DNA from: Moringa oleifera
Lineage: Eukaryota; Streptophyta; Magnoliopsida; Brassicales; Moringaceae
DNA: 64,000 bases
Assembly: GCA_021397835.1 (NCBI GenBank)
Contig: JAJFZO010000799.1
Coordinates: forward strand, 3,658,001-3,722,000
Direction: 5' to 3'
The translations under genes were made by a program, and so were the position numbers. The notes beneath the pieces are model-generated. The model made no database searches. It had not been told where the DNA came from and saw only the letters and a program-made list of their open reading frames with translations. Shown in pieces: positions 13,276-28,043 of this stretch (positions are counted from its first letter, which is position 1; the number at the start of each line of letters is the position of its first letter).

Positions 13276-16200
13276 CCACCACCTAACCTTGTTTAACAAA
13301 AATGATCCATATGATGCCTGCAAATTTGGTAGGATTGGAGTAAATGAGTATTGAAAAAACTGAAGTTTAAGGAATCGGAAATTGGAAAGCAAGGATGGTA
13401 AGAATCTGTGAAAGAAATTTGGTAAATAAGTAGTGCCTTATGGGATCACTTTGATACTTGAATTATAATTGATTTTGGCAATGCGAAAGTAAGTAAATCA
13501 AGAATGAGAATTGGTCTTGAGAGCTCATATTTAGAGGTATTTACAAAAAGAAGGAGGTCTTACTTAGGGTATAGGTGGCTTATTATACTGGATGCACATC
13601 AATTTTTTTGAAGATTATTGGAGAGTTGTTAAATAAGTTACAAAAGAAGCAATCAAGAGGTTGAAGATAAACGCGATCTTGCATTAATTTCTTGATGGTG
13701 GCTCTTTTTAATTCATTTGAGCTTGGCTCGTTGATTATGTTAGGGTCAATAACAAGTCAATTTGGTCTAGCTTGATTTACAAAATTATGGCATAAGTTTA
13801 TTTGGAATAAAGTTTAACGAATTTTCGATAGTAATAAACTGAATTATGGTTGTTCAATTGAAAAATATATGGCCCATGGTCTCTTCATGAGCTTTAATCG
13901 TTGGGTTATATTAACAAGTTATTTTATTAAACCTTAAATGGGTCTTAATGGGTTCTAAATAGGTCATATACGAGTTGATCCAATAAAATTTATATAAATC
14001 AATTTCATAGATAATCTTATTTGCTATTTTTGAAAAAAATAATATGAATAAATAAGTAAATGTTAACATATTAAATAAATGCTAATAACAATTATATGAA
14101 AATTTATTAAACTAATAGCTTCAAAGTTTCTAAGATATTAAGTATATAACAAATTTAATATATTTTTTATTCGCATTATTGAAATCAAGAGAATTAGTGA
14201 GCAATATAAATTATTATATAAATATAAAATAAATTTTAAATAATATTAATAGCATTTATTTAAAAAATAAATGTATTAACTTTACTTTTATATAAAATGA
14301 AGTAACTTATAAAGAATAAATAAATTAAACAAAAAATGATATATCTTATTAATTGTTTTGAATGATTAACTTTATATATTTATAAAATTTGGTATATAAA
14401 TTTAATTAAATCTAAATAAAACAAATGAATTTCGCACATTAGTCTATTTAATTGGCCTTAATAGGCTTGCCCATTAGGTAGCTCGGTTCAAAATTTAATG
14501 CCTATGACTCGTTAATTTGTAAAATATGTGACCAAAGCTTACCTAATTATTAAAAAGGTCAAGCTAACGCCCATTGAGTTGAATTGTAAATAGGTTAACC
14601 CATGAGCTATAGGCATAATGATGACCCTAATACTTATGTGGCTTGCAGATGGGTTAAATTAATTTTTTTTTTGTTTAAGCCTAAATGGGCTTTGAGTTTT
14701 TATATATATCAAATCTGATTCACTAACTAATTTGATTTTTTTAACACTTAATTGACTTAAAGCAATCAAAATACCCTTTAACTTATTAATGAATATAAAA
14801 ATTGAAAATGAATTATCTTAAAAGGTCTCCTTTTTTTTTTTTCACTTTCCCTTATCTCCCTTTACATTTTAGTCAAAATCATCGACTTTAGTAAGATTTT
14901 AAAAAGAAAAAAGGAATAATGGCATGTTCAACCCCATAGAATGTTTAGTGATATAGGTCAGTAAACCAATTTTATCGAGTTAGTAGTCATAAAGCTATTC
15001 AACTAACCCATCGGGACAAAGTTGGAAACTGTTGCTCCCTTTTTATCTGCCAAATTGATGGTTGAAACCTATTGATTGATCCTTGCTAAACTATTATTGG
15101 ACCATAGCTGAACTTTAGTTTGTGTTATTGAAAATACTTTGCGTATCAAAGCATCTAAAAATCCTTAGACTATTATTGTCATACTTAGCCTTTTTAGGTG
15201 ATCTTTAGGAAATGTAGATCTGTCATAAGGTTTTATTTATGACTATGAAATTTGGGGAGAATTGGAGCTTTTACAATTTCTTATATACAGAGGGAGTCGA
15301 TTACAAGTCGATATTCAATCATAATTTGCATACTTTGTTTGTGATATACTACTTGCTCTATCGTGTGGTAAAGCTAGTTCTAATGCAATCTTTATCTCTC
15401 AAGTGTGAGTTGGCAAAAGCATTGCTTTTATGTGGCTTCTTAATGGATTGTGCAAGAACTAATTTTTTGGTTGTTTTGTTTATTTGATTTGGTGGATTGT
15501 TAGCATCTACTTCACCATCTCTTCTTGAAAATCTTGATTTTTAAGTTCATGTGGCGATGGTGCAAAATTTATTGGGTGGATTTCTTGAGAGATCTAACGT
15601 TGGTGCTCCATTTTGGTGTTGAGAGTTTCTTCTAATCGTTTTATCTTTTGTCTCAAACTAAGGATAACATTTAAGGTAAATAAGGTGAGTCGTGGTGGTG
15701 GATGATGGTGATATGGTATGCTAACTTGGTTATTGGAAATCGAAGAAAAGAATAGTTTAATTTGATTAACTTATAAGTGGCAGTAAAAAAGATGATGCCG
15801 ACATGGGGAGAGATAGTACTCTAATTGAGGTGGATGAGATATAGTTGGGTGCCAAATTTGCATTCTTTAGTGGCAACATAAAAGAGGAAACTGGTGCTTC
15901 TAGTGTTAATATGTTAATATGTTTAGCATTAGAATCATTTACTAGGTTTTCTTGGCTTGAAAAATGGGTCCTACAAGGAATCATGGTTTTCTTAACCGAA
16001 GTTTGACAAACGATGCTAATTATGTTGTTAAAGTCTTGATTTTAGGTTTAATCAACTAAATGGTGATTAAGGACTAGTTTTCTTGATTGAGCTGGCCATT
16101 CCTACTGAAGTTATTACTAAAAACTTTGCAAAACAGAGAAAGGTAAATATCAACTAACCCTTATGTCCACTTTAATACTTAAGTAAGATGAAATTGTCAA

Positions 16201-16730
16201 AAAAAGAAGAAGCAATATTAAAGCTTAATAAGAGCTTGGAGCATCGTGATACTGTGTTTGAATTTTTTTATAGATGATTCTGTAATTGTTTTTGTCTCTT
16301 TTATGTGATTTTAGAGTTGAGTTTATTGGTTTATTGTAGAGCTTTTTACACAAAGATTTTTTTTTGTTGGATTTGATTTTTATGATTTACGCTTTGGTGG
16401 TTTTTCGGGCTCTTAGTTTTTTTTTTTTCTTTTTTGATTAGTGAGATGAACTAAGTTAAGATTTGAGCTTAGATTATTTTTACCTGCACCTTATAATAAA
16501 AGAATGACAGATTAACTATATTCTTATTTTATAAAAATAGGTACAAATTGATCTAAATATAATGAATAAGTTAATTAGATTAATGAATAAATTTGATTGA
16601 ATAAGAAAACATCAAAGATAAAAGGATGTGTGAATTCACACACATTCACATCATGCTGTGCTTTTGCATCATTTTGTAAAGGACAAAATGGAAACATAAG
16701 ATATTAGGTAAATCACATTTAAAAATTTAA
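13276..16730. other. AT-rich intergenic DNA, no supported gene
   Basis: The region has many stops in all frames. About 14900-16100 is less AT-rich, with short frames at 15239-15487 (+) and 15766-15984 (-), neither showing a recognisable domain. It may be old transposon sequence, but nothing diagnostic was seen. Confidence 0.4.
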
Positions 16731-16739
16731 ATTTTATTA

Positions 16740-17260
16740 TCTCTTTAATCTAACTTTAAATTTTAAGATTTTTCAAACAAAATGATTTATCAATTTGAAT
16801 CAAATTAAATATTATAAAAAAGCATAAATATTTAAATTAAAAATTTTTATAATAAATTTTGACTTAAATTTTTTTATAGATGTAAAAAAATATTTTAGAT
16901 ACTATCATGAAAAATCAAAAAATTTAAAGCACGAAAAGAATTTTTAAAAAAATTAAAAAACAAATATATTAGTAAGAAATTATTTAAATTTAAAAAGTAA
17001 AATCGAAATAAAGTTTAAAATTTATTTAAATAATTTTTTGTACATTTCAATGATAAAAGAATCATTAATTTTTATAAATTTTTTTTAAGATTTAAATTAA
17101 ATAAAATTAGTAAATAAAGATTCATTTAAAAGTATTTTAAAAATTAAAATTTAATTAGAAAACAAAATCACTTTAAAATAATATTTATTCAGAAGATATT
17201 TTACCAATCCGATTTAAAAAGATGTCATTATTTTATTTCAAATCTTTATGACACCCTTTT
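16740..17260. repeat. AT-rich dispersed repeat just upstream of calmodulin
   Basis: This very AT-rich block contains AAATATTTAAATTAAAAA and ATTTTGACTTAAATTT segments. They closely match, in inverted orientation, sequence at about 26250-26320, and are related to about 25990-26050. This is consistent with copies of a short AT-rich MITE-like family. Ends and target-site duplication were not resolved. It ends within about 150 bp of the calmodulin start codon, so it may form part of the promoter region. Confidence 0.4.
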
Positions 17261-17402
17261 CAAAATAATTTTATTTATATCACACCAAATTTTAAGTTTC
17301 CCCTGGTAAATGTCTTTGCGACATGCCGAGACAAATCAGCGTCTGAAACGCCCATTGTTTTAAAGACTGCTGGAAAAAGAAAACAGGAAGAAAAAGGAAT
17401 AG

Positions 17403-19999
<2,597 letters not shown>

Positions 20000-20600
20000 G
20001 GAAAGTTATTTTTTCTGAAAATTCTGGGGATTGAGACACCTAGTTCATATAATATTTCACTCTATGCTAGGAGTGGTTGTTTTATCTGTTGACAACGCCA
20101 TTTGAGCTCTTTGGATTTGCAAACTGTTATGCTTAATCCCAATCACTATTTCCCCAGTTTTCTTATAAATTATGAAGGATCAGAGTGAAATCAGTGGTCC
20201 ATTAGATATAATAGTGATGCTTCACTGCCAACCTTGAAACTGTTATGTAGTGGACAAGAGATCAGTCTGCTGGCATCCATCCATTTTATGTGTCAGACAG
20301 CTTGGGATGGGTTAAGTGCTACCAGAAAAAGATGTCTGAATGTTTGCAGCCCTATCTGGCTTGGGTTCCCCGTCAGCTCCTGTGCCTTTAAAATGATTGC
20401 TGCCTTGTTCCAAAGTTAAGTGTCTCAGACTCTCATACCATGAATTGACTCTTAAGTTGATGGTTGACCCTACGGCCATAAACTTAACATTGTGCTGTCC
20501 TTTGAGCACTATAGTTCAAGGTGGGATACAGCATCAACTTCACAATTTTATCGCTGCATTTGATGTTTTATGGTTTTTATTTTGTCATAGTTGAATTTTC
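20000..20600 (+). other. Probable calmodulin 3' UTR
   Basis: About 600 bp after the TGA stop have a balanced, transcript-like composition. The sequence turns sharply AT-rich after about 20600. Short frames here on both strands (20234-20594) are not supported as genes. The exact poly(A) site cannot be placed. Confidence 0.45.
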
Positions 20601-21720
20601 TGTATTTTTAAATTAATATTTAAATTTAAATTGGGATAATTTTTCTCAGTTTATGTTTTTCTTTCAAAAATTACAGGGCAATATAAAACACCAAATCTAG
20701 ACACCATGACACATAAAAAAACAATACAATTTGGATTATATAGTCCATTAACCTTTAAAACACTGTATTTTTTCTAAATATTACTGCTACTATATTTTTC
20801 AAAAAGATATATATTTTTATTAATATTATGTTTGAAAAAGAATTGGTCGCCCATAAAAATAAATTAATGCAGTAATCCATTCAGCCTAAATCTAGCTGAA
20901 ATCCAAGGAGAGTAGCTGGAATATGAAAAGGACCAAACTTGACTTGCATGTTTTTATGGATTTTAGCACTGTAAATTTGGCTATTTTGGGGATGACGTTT
21001 GGCAAGTTACTTTTTTTTTTAATAAAAAGAAAATTTATTTTTTAAAAAAATAAACTCAAATGAAAGATTTTATTTATTTTCTAAAATAATTTTTACTGCG
21101 ATCATATCAACCACCTTAATATTCATAACATAGTGGAGATCTTAGTGAAGAAAGATTTAATCAAAATCAAAATAAAACTGTAATAACATAGCAATAATTC
21201 AAAACTTGAGAATCTTTTTTATATTTTACTGGGACTGTTGCATCAAGTTGAGTTGGTCAAAAGCTATATATCTTGGCTATCAAAAAACCTGGCTTGGTAG
21301 GGATAGCCGGAGAATTAATTCTTTCATGCATTATTTAAGGAGGGCTCTATCCAGCAAAAACTGGTTATTCTTTCTTGTATAACTTGAAGTCACTTCCATG
21401 GCTCAGTGTGACTGGTGGGTTCAGTACCTGTCTTCCTAATTCTCATGAGAGGAAACTTTAAAATTGCATTTTTCTCTTTCTAGGATCTGTTATTTTGTTT
21501 AACAGTGTACAAAATCACTTCACTGATTACATTCATATGATTTCATTTAATAGTTTATTGATGTTATTATAATAATTTTTATTAATTAATAAATGAGTAA
21601 TCAAAATAGCTTATTAATAAATTAAAAATTAAAACGACTTGTAGGTACTAGTATTACATTTTCAAACATTAGGCAGTTTTGACTATATATATTTTATTAT
21701 ATATGCAGAAAAAAGCAACT
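20601..21720. other. Intergenic spacer between calmodulin and ZHD
   Basis: AT-rich with no gene. A more balanced segment at 21240-21470 contains a short possible hairpin (GGATAGCC paired with GGCTCTATCC) but no known RNA signature. Confidence 0.4.
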
Positions 21721-21826
21721 CAACATTCCTAAAGCAAAGATAAGACGGCAAACAAGCATGAACCCACGACGGGGAAAGAAAGAAAAGAAAAATATAAAGG
21801 AAAATTAAACATAATCTCGGATCTGA

Positions 21827-21847
21827 TCTCTCTCTCTCTCTCTCTCT
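21827..21847 (+). repeat. (CT)n microsatellite in ZHD 3' region
   Basis: A 21-base pure CT run lies about 40 bp beyond the ZHD stop codon. It reads as (GA)n on the coding strand, in the same orientation as the larger CT tract in the leader of the gene. Confidence 0.9.
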
Positions 21848-21883
21848 AGTTTATATAGTTTAGCTGTAATTGATAAATTAAAT

Positions 21884-22426
21884 CTACTGGGTAGTAAGAG
21901 AAGATGCATTGCCCGTAGACGCAGAAGAAGAAGAGGAAGAATTCTTGTGATTATGCATCCAGACCTTGAACACCTGTCTGCTCACACCAACTGCTTTGCA
22001 GAACCTTTCCACCTCCTCTTCCATGTCCTTCCTCTGCAGTTTCCATCCCAACTTCTCCGCGAATGCCATCATCTTCTCCTTCTGCTCGGCCGTGAACTTT
22101 GTCCTGAACCTTTTCTTGCCGCTGCCTCCCATCCGCTCCACCGCCGACTCCATCGCTGCTGCCCTCCGCCCTCCTCCATAGTCGGCCGTGAGTTCGCAGC
22201 CTTGGGTGCTGCTGGAGTAGCTGACTTTGCGGTGGAAGTTGCGGTGGCAGCCACATGCAGCGCATTGTAGGCTCCCAGCTGCAGGAGAGCTCTCCTCCTG
22301 TAGGGTGAATTCTCCGCATCCGTCCGTGGCGTAGCTTCCCAGGCTCGCCGCGTGGTTCCTCAAGCATTCTCTGTACACATCGTTGGTGGTGGTGGTGGTG
22401 CTGCAGCTGTTTCCATCTCCCTCCAT
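21884..22426 (-). CDS. Zinc-finger homeodomain (ZF-HD/ZHD) transcription factor
   Basis: A single-exon gene of 180 residues. Residues about 16-70 form the ZF-HD dimerisation domain: VYRECLRNHAASLG, then DGCGEF, then CAACGCHRNFHRK with its Cys/His ligands. Residues about 104-162 form the plant ZF-HD-type homeodomain (KKRFRTKFTAEQKEKM ... VSRQVFKVWMHNHKN), including the WMHNHK variant of helix 3. It is expected to act in the nucleus as a DNA-binding homo- or heterodimer. The tail is Ser-rich. At 180 residues it is short for the family, because the linker between domains is brief. I chose the Met at 22426 (MEGDGNSC). The frame stays open to an upstream Met at 22525, but that extension is mostly an Arg-Glu run read from a GA microsatellite. 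Absence of introns is usual in this family. Confidence 0.93.
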   Translation of the reverse strand: MEGDGNSCSTTTTTNDVYRECLRNHAASLGSYATDGCGEFTLQEESSPAAGSLQCAACGCHRNFHRKVSYSSSTQGCELTADYGGGRRAAAMESAVERMGGSGKKRFRTKFTAEQKEKMMAFAEKLGWKLQRKDMEEEVERFCKAVGVSRQVFKVWMHNHKNSSSSSSASTGNASSLTTQ

Positions 22427-22435
22427 ATCTCTCTC

Positions 22436-22439
<4 letters not shown>

Positions 22440-22466
<27 letters not shown>
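22440..22466 (+). repeat. (CT)n / (GA)n microsatellite in the ZHD leader
   Basis: A 27-base CT run, part of a wider CT-rich tract from 22428, lies 14 bp upstream of the ZHD start codon. On the coding strand it is (GA)n, the kind of sequence bound by BBR/BPC proteins. It probably sits in the 5' UTR, so its length could affect expression. Confidence 0.88.
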
Positions 22467-22469
<3 letters not shown>

Positions 22470-24330
22470 GTACGTCTCAGTCTCTGTCTCTGCAGGTTGA
22501 TGATACTTTGTATGCATACAAACATGGAATCATGCGGGTTTCTTTGTAATTACAAAAATACACCTAAACGGTGACAGTATTTACGGTTCGCCCGTAGCTT
22601 ATAGTTTCAATGGATTTTGTGAAGTGCAGTGTAGATTAAGAGTAAGATAGGAATCGGGATGAGATGAGAAACAAAGGCTTAAGTTTGGAAGTGAGTGTGA
22701 TGTTTGCTCTATGACCAACTTAATCGCCACTGCTCACGTCCACCATCAACTGTATCTCCCTTTGCCACGCTTTTCGCTAACAAGCACCTGCTGTCCTGAA
22801 GTGCGCTCCAGGTGTAACATATCACCACGTGCATCAAACTCGTCGTTTGATGATAATATCATGTGAATGAGGTTTCCCATGCATATGGATGAGGCCAAAA
22901 CAGGTAACAGTGAATGTTTTTGGATGGCCAGCAGGCAGAAAGAAAGAGAAGCAGAGAAATAAGAATCCCTTGGCTGGAAAAAAGAAGAGGAAAACATGGG
23001 CTTTGATGTCATAAGACATCAGGTAAATGCTGTTACGGGCCCGTGAGCAGTATGGGGTTATCCAATAATTGACGTCGGGAACAGAGAAAGTACAGTCTTC
23101 AAAGTTAAAAAAAAGAAAGTGACGCAGAAAATGTCAGTGGAAGAGGGGAAGCTTTGCCCTCGTCGCTTTCTTTTCTACTTTTTGCTTTTACCACAACCAA
23201 TTCTCTGTGCTCTATTCACACAGATTTCTGAGACACAACACTGTCTATTCACACTTTGTTTTGTTTTTATCACATAATGCAAGAATGTTGATTCAAGCAA
23301 GAGTTACAAAGTGAGTAAAGAAAATGCACTAGTTTATTTAGTTTCCCTTTAATTAGTTTGCTCTTTGTTTCTTCCTGCATCTACGTGCTTTTATATTATT
23401 GTCATCTCCATCTGCATCCATGTTTTCTATATGTATACACACATGCATAAACTGTATTATTATTGTAAAAGAAAAGGGGGATTGAAGTGATGTATGAGAA
23501 GTACATGGAGAAATGATGCAGAGGTTACAATTCTTGCTTACTGATTCTTAATATTTTTTTTTCTTCATATCCTTAAGGATATATCTTTAATTTTGTGAGG
23601 ACAAAATTTTTTAATCAATTTTTTCTCTCTTTTTTTCAGATGTTAGTGTGTTGTTAATAATAGTGAGAATGACTTTACGAGATCATTTTTAAGTTTTGTG
23701 GGAGTCAACTTCATGCAGGTCACCAACAGCCCCCCTTTTCAAGGCTTTATTTCAATTTATGTGGCCATCTTTCCACTAAATTTGTTTTTGCTTTTTGAGG
23801 TCTTTGAGACTTTTCAAGTTTTTTTTATGGATAAAATATTTTTTAAAATTTATGAAAACTACAACTCATAGTTATGGTGTCAATTTGGGTGAACATTTAA
23901 AGTCAACTCTCTCTCACTTTCTAAACAAAGCTCCTAGCATTTCTCTGTCGGATCTTCTCGTAAATTAACACTTAACAAGCTTACTAATTTTGTTGAAAGT
24001 TAGATGAATCATTCAAAATACTAGGTAATTTTTACATGATTCACTTCGTTTGGTTTGGATGTTCCTTTGGGCTTGACAAGTTCACTACTTTTAAAGACAT
24101 AGTACACATCTTTCAGTGGATTTTTGTGCGTCATGAGTTGAAATAGTGCACTCAGATGCATCAAATGTTTTTCATCGTTCTTGTTTTTTTTTTTTTTTTG
24201 GTTATTTTCTATTGATTTTAGCTTTATCGAAGCTTACTATGACACCAAGATTCACATTAATGGTTTTTCGTTTTTTTTTTCCAATGCAAAATGAGTCTCA
24301 AACTGCAATTTTGATGCTATGTGTGTCGTT
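22470..24330. other. ZHD upstream region and intergenic DNA
   Basis: Balanced composition to about 23250 suggests a promoter and unique sequence for ZHD. An RY-like CATGCATA lies near 22879 and a GACGTC core near 23070. Minus-strand frames at 22746-23019 have no domain and are not called as genes. From 23500 onward the sequence is AT-rich and gene-free. Confidence 0.4.
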
Positions 24331-24339
24331 AATATAATT

Positions 24340-24550
24340 TCGAGCCTTGTATATATATGATTTTGAGACTTTGTTGTGATTCAATTAAGCCTTATTAGTT
24401 TCATTTCAAGCATCAGTTAAGACTTTGAGTCTTATTAGTTGAATTTTGAGCCTTATTTTGTAGATTCTAGTTATATTTTGTGATTCAATTATCAACCTTA
24501 TTTATGTAGTTTTGGACCTTATTTGCGTGCTTTCTTGCCTTATTTTTAGG
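24340..24550 (+). repeat. Degenerate short repeats with a CCTTATT core
   Basis: About six imperfect copies of a TTGAGCCTTATT-like word occur over 200 bp (for example AAGCCTTATT, GAGTCTTATT, GAGCCTTATT, GACCTTATT, TGCCTTATT). A similar GTGCCTTATT-rich patch precedes the MuDR-like remnant at 39000-39180. Confidence 0.4.
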
Positions 24551-25396
24551 TGATGTTTCTAACATTTTTAGTTGTCTTTATGTGTTTTTTTTTTTCCTTT
24601 TGTAGATAATTAGCAATGCAAAGCCAATTTTCAGAACTCCAAAGCAAATTTTGATTTCTGAGAAAGTACTCAGCCACAAATTTTACCAAATAACAAGTGA
24701 AATAATAGTTTGATCATACAATCAGAAATAACATTATCATCTCATTGATCAATGAATGAGTAAACTTATTTTGCTTTTAAGCCTTTTTTGCTTTTTCATA
24801 CATAATATTTTTTCCTAATACATGTTGGTATTAAGACGTCTTTAAGAGGTATCAAAGTATTTTTTAAAATCTTTATAAAACTCTTTGCGAACCTTTTAGG
24901 GCCTATATTACTAATTTTTAATTTTCAAAATTATCAAGCCTCGACTGTTTAAATGAAAAATTAACTCAAATCATTTGATAAAGAAGTAACAATCATTATT
25001 TAACAACTTGACACTTACTTAGATTAACATCATTACCAAGAAGCCGCTAAAAACTATAGAGCTTTGTATATTCAACAGTTAATGAAGTAATTTTTATAAA
25101 AATCATGATTTAATTGTGAAATTTAATCTCGTTTTATTTATATCCTTAATTTTACCGATATAATTACTTTCAATTTATTTTTATTTTAACATTATTTATT
25201 TTCTGATGCAACCGCATTTAGACCTCAACTCAATTTAGTTTATGCATTTGGAAATTGACAATAAATTGTTGGAGGACACAATAAGTTGCTTATTTAAAGA
25301 TTTTGGTAATTTGTGTAACTTTTTCTGTGTATGTTGATAAATTTCAAGCTGCAACTTCATGCATTTTTTTTTCTTGTTCAGGTGTCTTGTTTTATA

Positions 25397-25480
25397 AAAT
25401 TTAATCTTTTGTTTCCTAGTTATTATGTATCATTTTTCAAATTTAATCTTTTGTTTCCTAGTTATTATGTATCATTTTTC
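25397..25480 (+). repeat. Perfect 42-bp tandem duplication
   Basis: Two identical 42-bp units (25397-25438 and 25439-25480), each containing CTTTTGTTTCCTAGTTATTA, lie head to tail. The identity suggests a recent slip or unequal exchange. No gene is affected. Confidence 0.92.
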
Positions 25481-25969
25481 AATTTTTGTGCATTACTAAA
25501 TTTTCAGTTTCCTTGTAATATTTTGAAGTGATTCATTGACTAATTGTACATGTTTGTAGCACATGCATGGAGCATTCCTCTGTGTCTAACAGCATGGGCA
25601 GACCTAATTCTTGCTTCACTGCCCTCCTAGACAGTCAAATGTTTGCTCCATGGTTGTTTTGTTACTCTTCATATTCATGACGTATTTTGCATCTCTCTAA
25701 GACAAAAAAAACACACACAAGCAACATTTTTTCCATCTTATGTATTGAAATGTACATAATTTAAAGTAAATAAAAATTGAAGTAGACAAGAATATAAGTG
25801 AAATATCGGATATTAAATTCATGTCGATTCTTCATTCTTAATTAATAAATATATTATTGATGTATGTCGTTTTAATTTTTTTTAACATTAATAGGATGCG
25901 AAAATATGGTAAATTATTATTATTTTATTTAAAATAAATATAAATTTTTTTTAGCTTTATCTAGATTTT

Positions 25970-26440
25970 AATTTGAAATTTATCGTTTCTATTTTATTAA
26001 TTTTATATCTAAAGCTTCAATTTGATTTAATTTAAATTTTGACTTATATAGTTATAAAAAATTAATTAATAATTTTTTATTATTAAAATATTTTAAAAGT
26101 GGCTCAAATAAATTTTGTAGTTTATTCTTCAAATTTAAACAATGTTCAATTTGCAAGTACTTTTTTAATAAAATTTTTGAATTTTTAAAAGTATAATATA
26201 TATAATTTTTAAAAAATTGTGATGGTTTTTGTAATAACTTGAATGTTTTTTTTTATAACCAAATAAAATTTCAAGTCAAAATTTATAAGATTTTTAATTT
26301 AAATATTTAATTTTTTAATTTATAATAAATACCAAATTTACTGTTGAATTTAAATTTTAAATATAAAATTAATCAAATTGAAATGATATTATTTAAATTA
26401 AAATTTGAATAATTTTTTTTATATTTACTCTAAATTATAA
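25970..26440. repeat. AT-rich dispersed repeat (inverted relative to 16740-17260)
   Basis: Contains AATTTAAATTTTGACTTATA near 26030 and the inverted form TCAAGTCAAAATTTATAAG near 26270. The block therefore has inverted-repeat character and matches the element upstream of calmodulin in opposite orientation. Borders are approximate. Confidence 0.4.
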
Positions 26441-26576
26441 TTACAATTAATGATTAACTTGTAATATGAGTAATTGCTAGCGTTGATTTCTTGTGAAGTA
26501 GGAACATACTATTGAATTATGGCAAAAACAGCTCGAGAAGATGCAAAGTGTCTTCAAATGATATCCGTGCCTTTTA

Positions 26577-27259
26577 TTGCATGTTTGGTTTGTGAAATAA
26601 AAAAAATGAAATAAGCATTCTTAAAAATAAAAAAATAAATATTATTACGTTTGATTAATTGAAATTGAATAGAATATAAATTTATTTTTATGTGTTTAGT
26701 TCATTAAAAATAAAATAAAAAATAATTAAAACAAATTTAAAAAACTAATATATATTTTAATTAAATTAATTATAATTTAATTAATATATTAATAAATTTT
26801 TTTATTAAAATAGTATTAATTAATAAATATTTTTATAATAATAATTACTGTAAAAATAATATTAACTAAATAATATGCTAATAATTACTTTTATTTTTAG
26901 AATTAATGTTATAAAATAAAATTATATTAATTAATATTTTAATAATAATCATATTTTTTTCTTTTTTTTTCTTTTTTTCTTTGCAAATTATTTAAAAAAT
27001 AAAATTATTACATATATGATAGTAATTTAATAATTTTATGAAGGGTATGCTAGGAATAAAAGAAGTGTAACAATTGTTTATTTTCATGGAATAGTTATTC
27101 TAAGGGTTTATTTTGGAATAACGATTCTAGATTTTCAAGGAATAGAAATTCATCAAAAAATTTTAATTATTTGATAAAAATAATCCAAACGCTAAAAAGG
27201 TAATTTCATTTAAAATAAGGTAGAAAAAGAATTCATATTCTTGCGAACTAAACATGCCG
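26577..27259. mobile_element. PIF/Harbinger-like MITE, copy A
   Basis: A 683-bp AT-rich element. The left end reads TTGCATGTTTGGTTTGTG and the inverted right end reads CGGCATGTTTAGTTCGCAAG. It is flanked by TTA on both sides (26574-26576 and 27260-27262). A 3-bp TTA/TAA duplication and a G-rich TTTGGTT terminus are typical of PIF/Harbinger-derived MITEs. No transposase frame is present. A second copy of about the same size lies at 62244-62937. Confidence 0.72.
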
Positions 27260-27262
27260 TTA

Positions 27263-28043
27263 GTACCTAAGAAAAAAAGCCTTCAACAAAGTAAAGAATA
27301 AATATCCAAACTCAAAGTTACTGGGATAACAAATTATTTACTACTTTAGATTTATTGATCATCTGATATTCAATTGATTTCTAGGAACAATGCTTAATTT
27401 TTAATTTATTTTTATTTTTGCCTAAAAGTCATAAAGCACATAACTCAAGAGAAACCATTCAATTATACGCATATTTGTTTCCATATGATGGATGATGACC
27501 ACTGTAGTGTTCACAAGCATGGAAGTTGTCCAAAGAATTAGCATCACCATCATCAAAGATAGTACATTTTCAACTAGACAATTTTAAAGAAACAAGTATT
27601 CCCAATGATGATATGTAAGGCTTAATTATCTTGTAAAATAATAGCTGCAACCTTCACAAATCTTTACGGGTAAATATCTCCCTAATCTAACTAAATAATG
27701 CATGCAAAACTATTTACTATTAAAACTCTTGTTTTATGTCTTTTCTGGGCTAGTTACTTGAGTTCTCTTAATTAATTCCATGGGCTATCCCAAAGTCTGA
27801 ATTATGAATGAAAAAAAAAAGCATAATTACACCCGAGAACACAACTACCAGTACACATTAAATTTAGTAAGAGAAAGAAAGAGTAAATAAGATGAAGAGT
27901 AAACATAAAAATATTGCAATAAAATGTAACCAAGCCAAGAAGTTGGTAGAAGTAGCCGTTTAAATCATGTTGGAAGAACAATGAGAGCCGAATGTCTATA
28001 ATAAGCTTCACTAAATCTGTATGAACTACACAGGTAAGCATAG
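27263..28043. other. Intergenic DNA, no gene seen
   Basis: AT-rich. The minus-strand frame 27802-28041 is hydrophobic and Phe/Leu-rich, without a domain, and abuts the gypsy LTR. It is not called as a gene. Confidence 0.4.

Noticed and set aside
21951..22517. 188-codon minus-strand frame and several plus-strand frames overlapping the ZHD gene
   Set aside because: They are other-frame readings of the GC-richer ZHD exon. Only the frame with zinc-finger and homeodomain motifs is supported.
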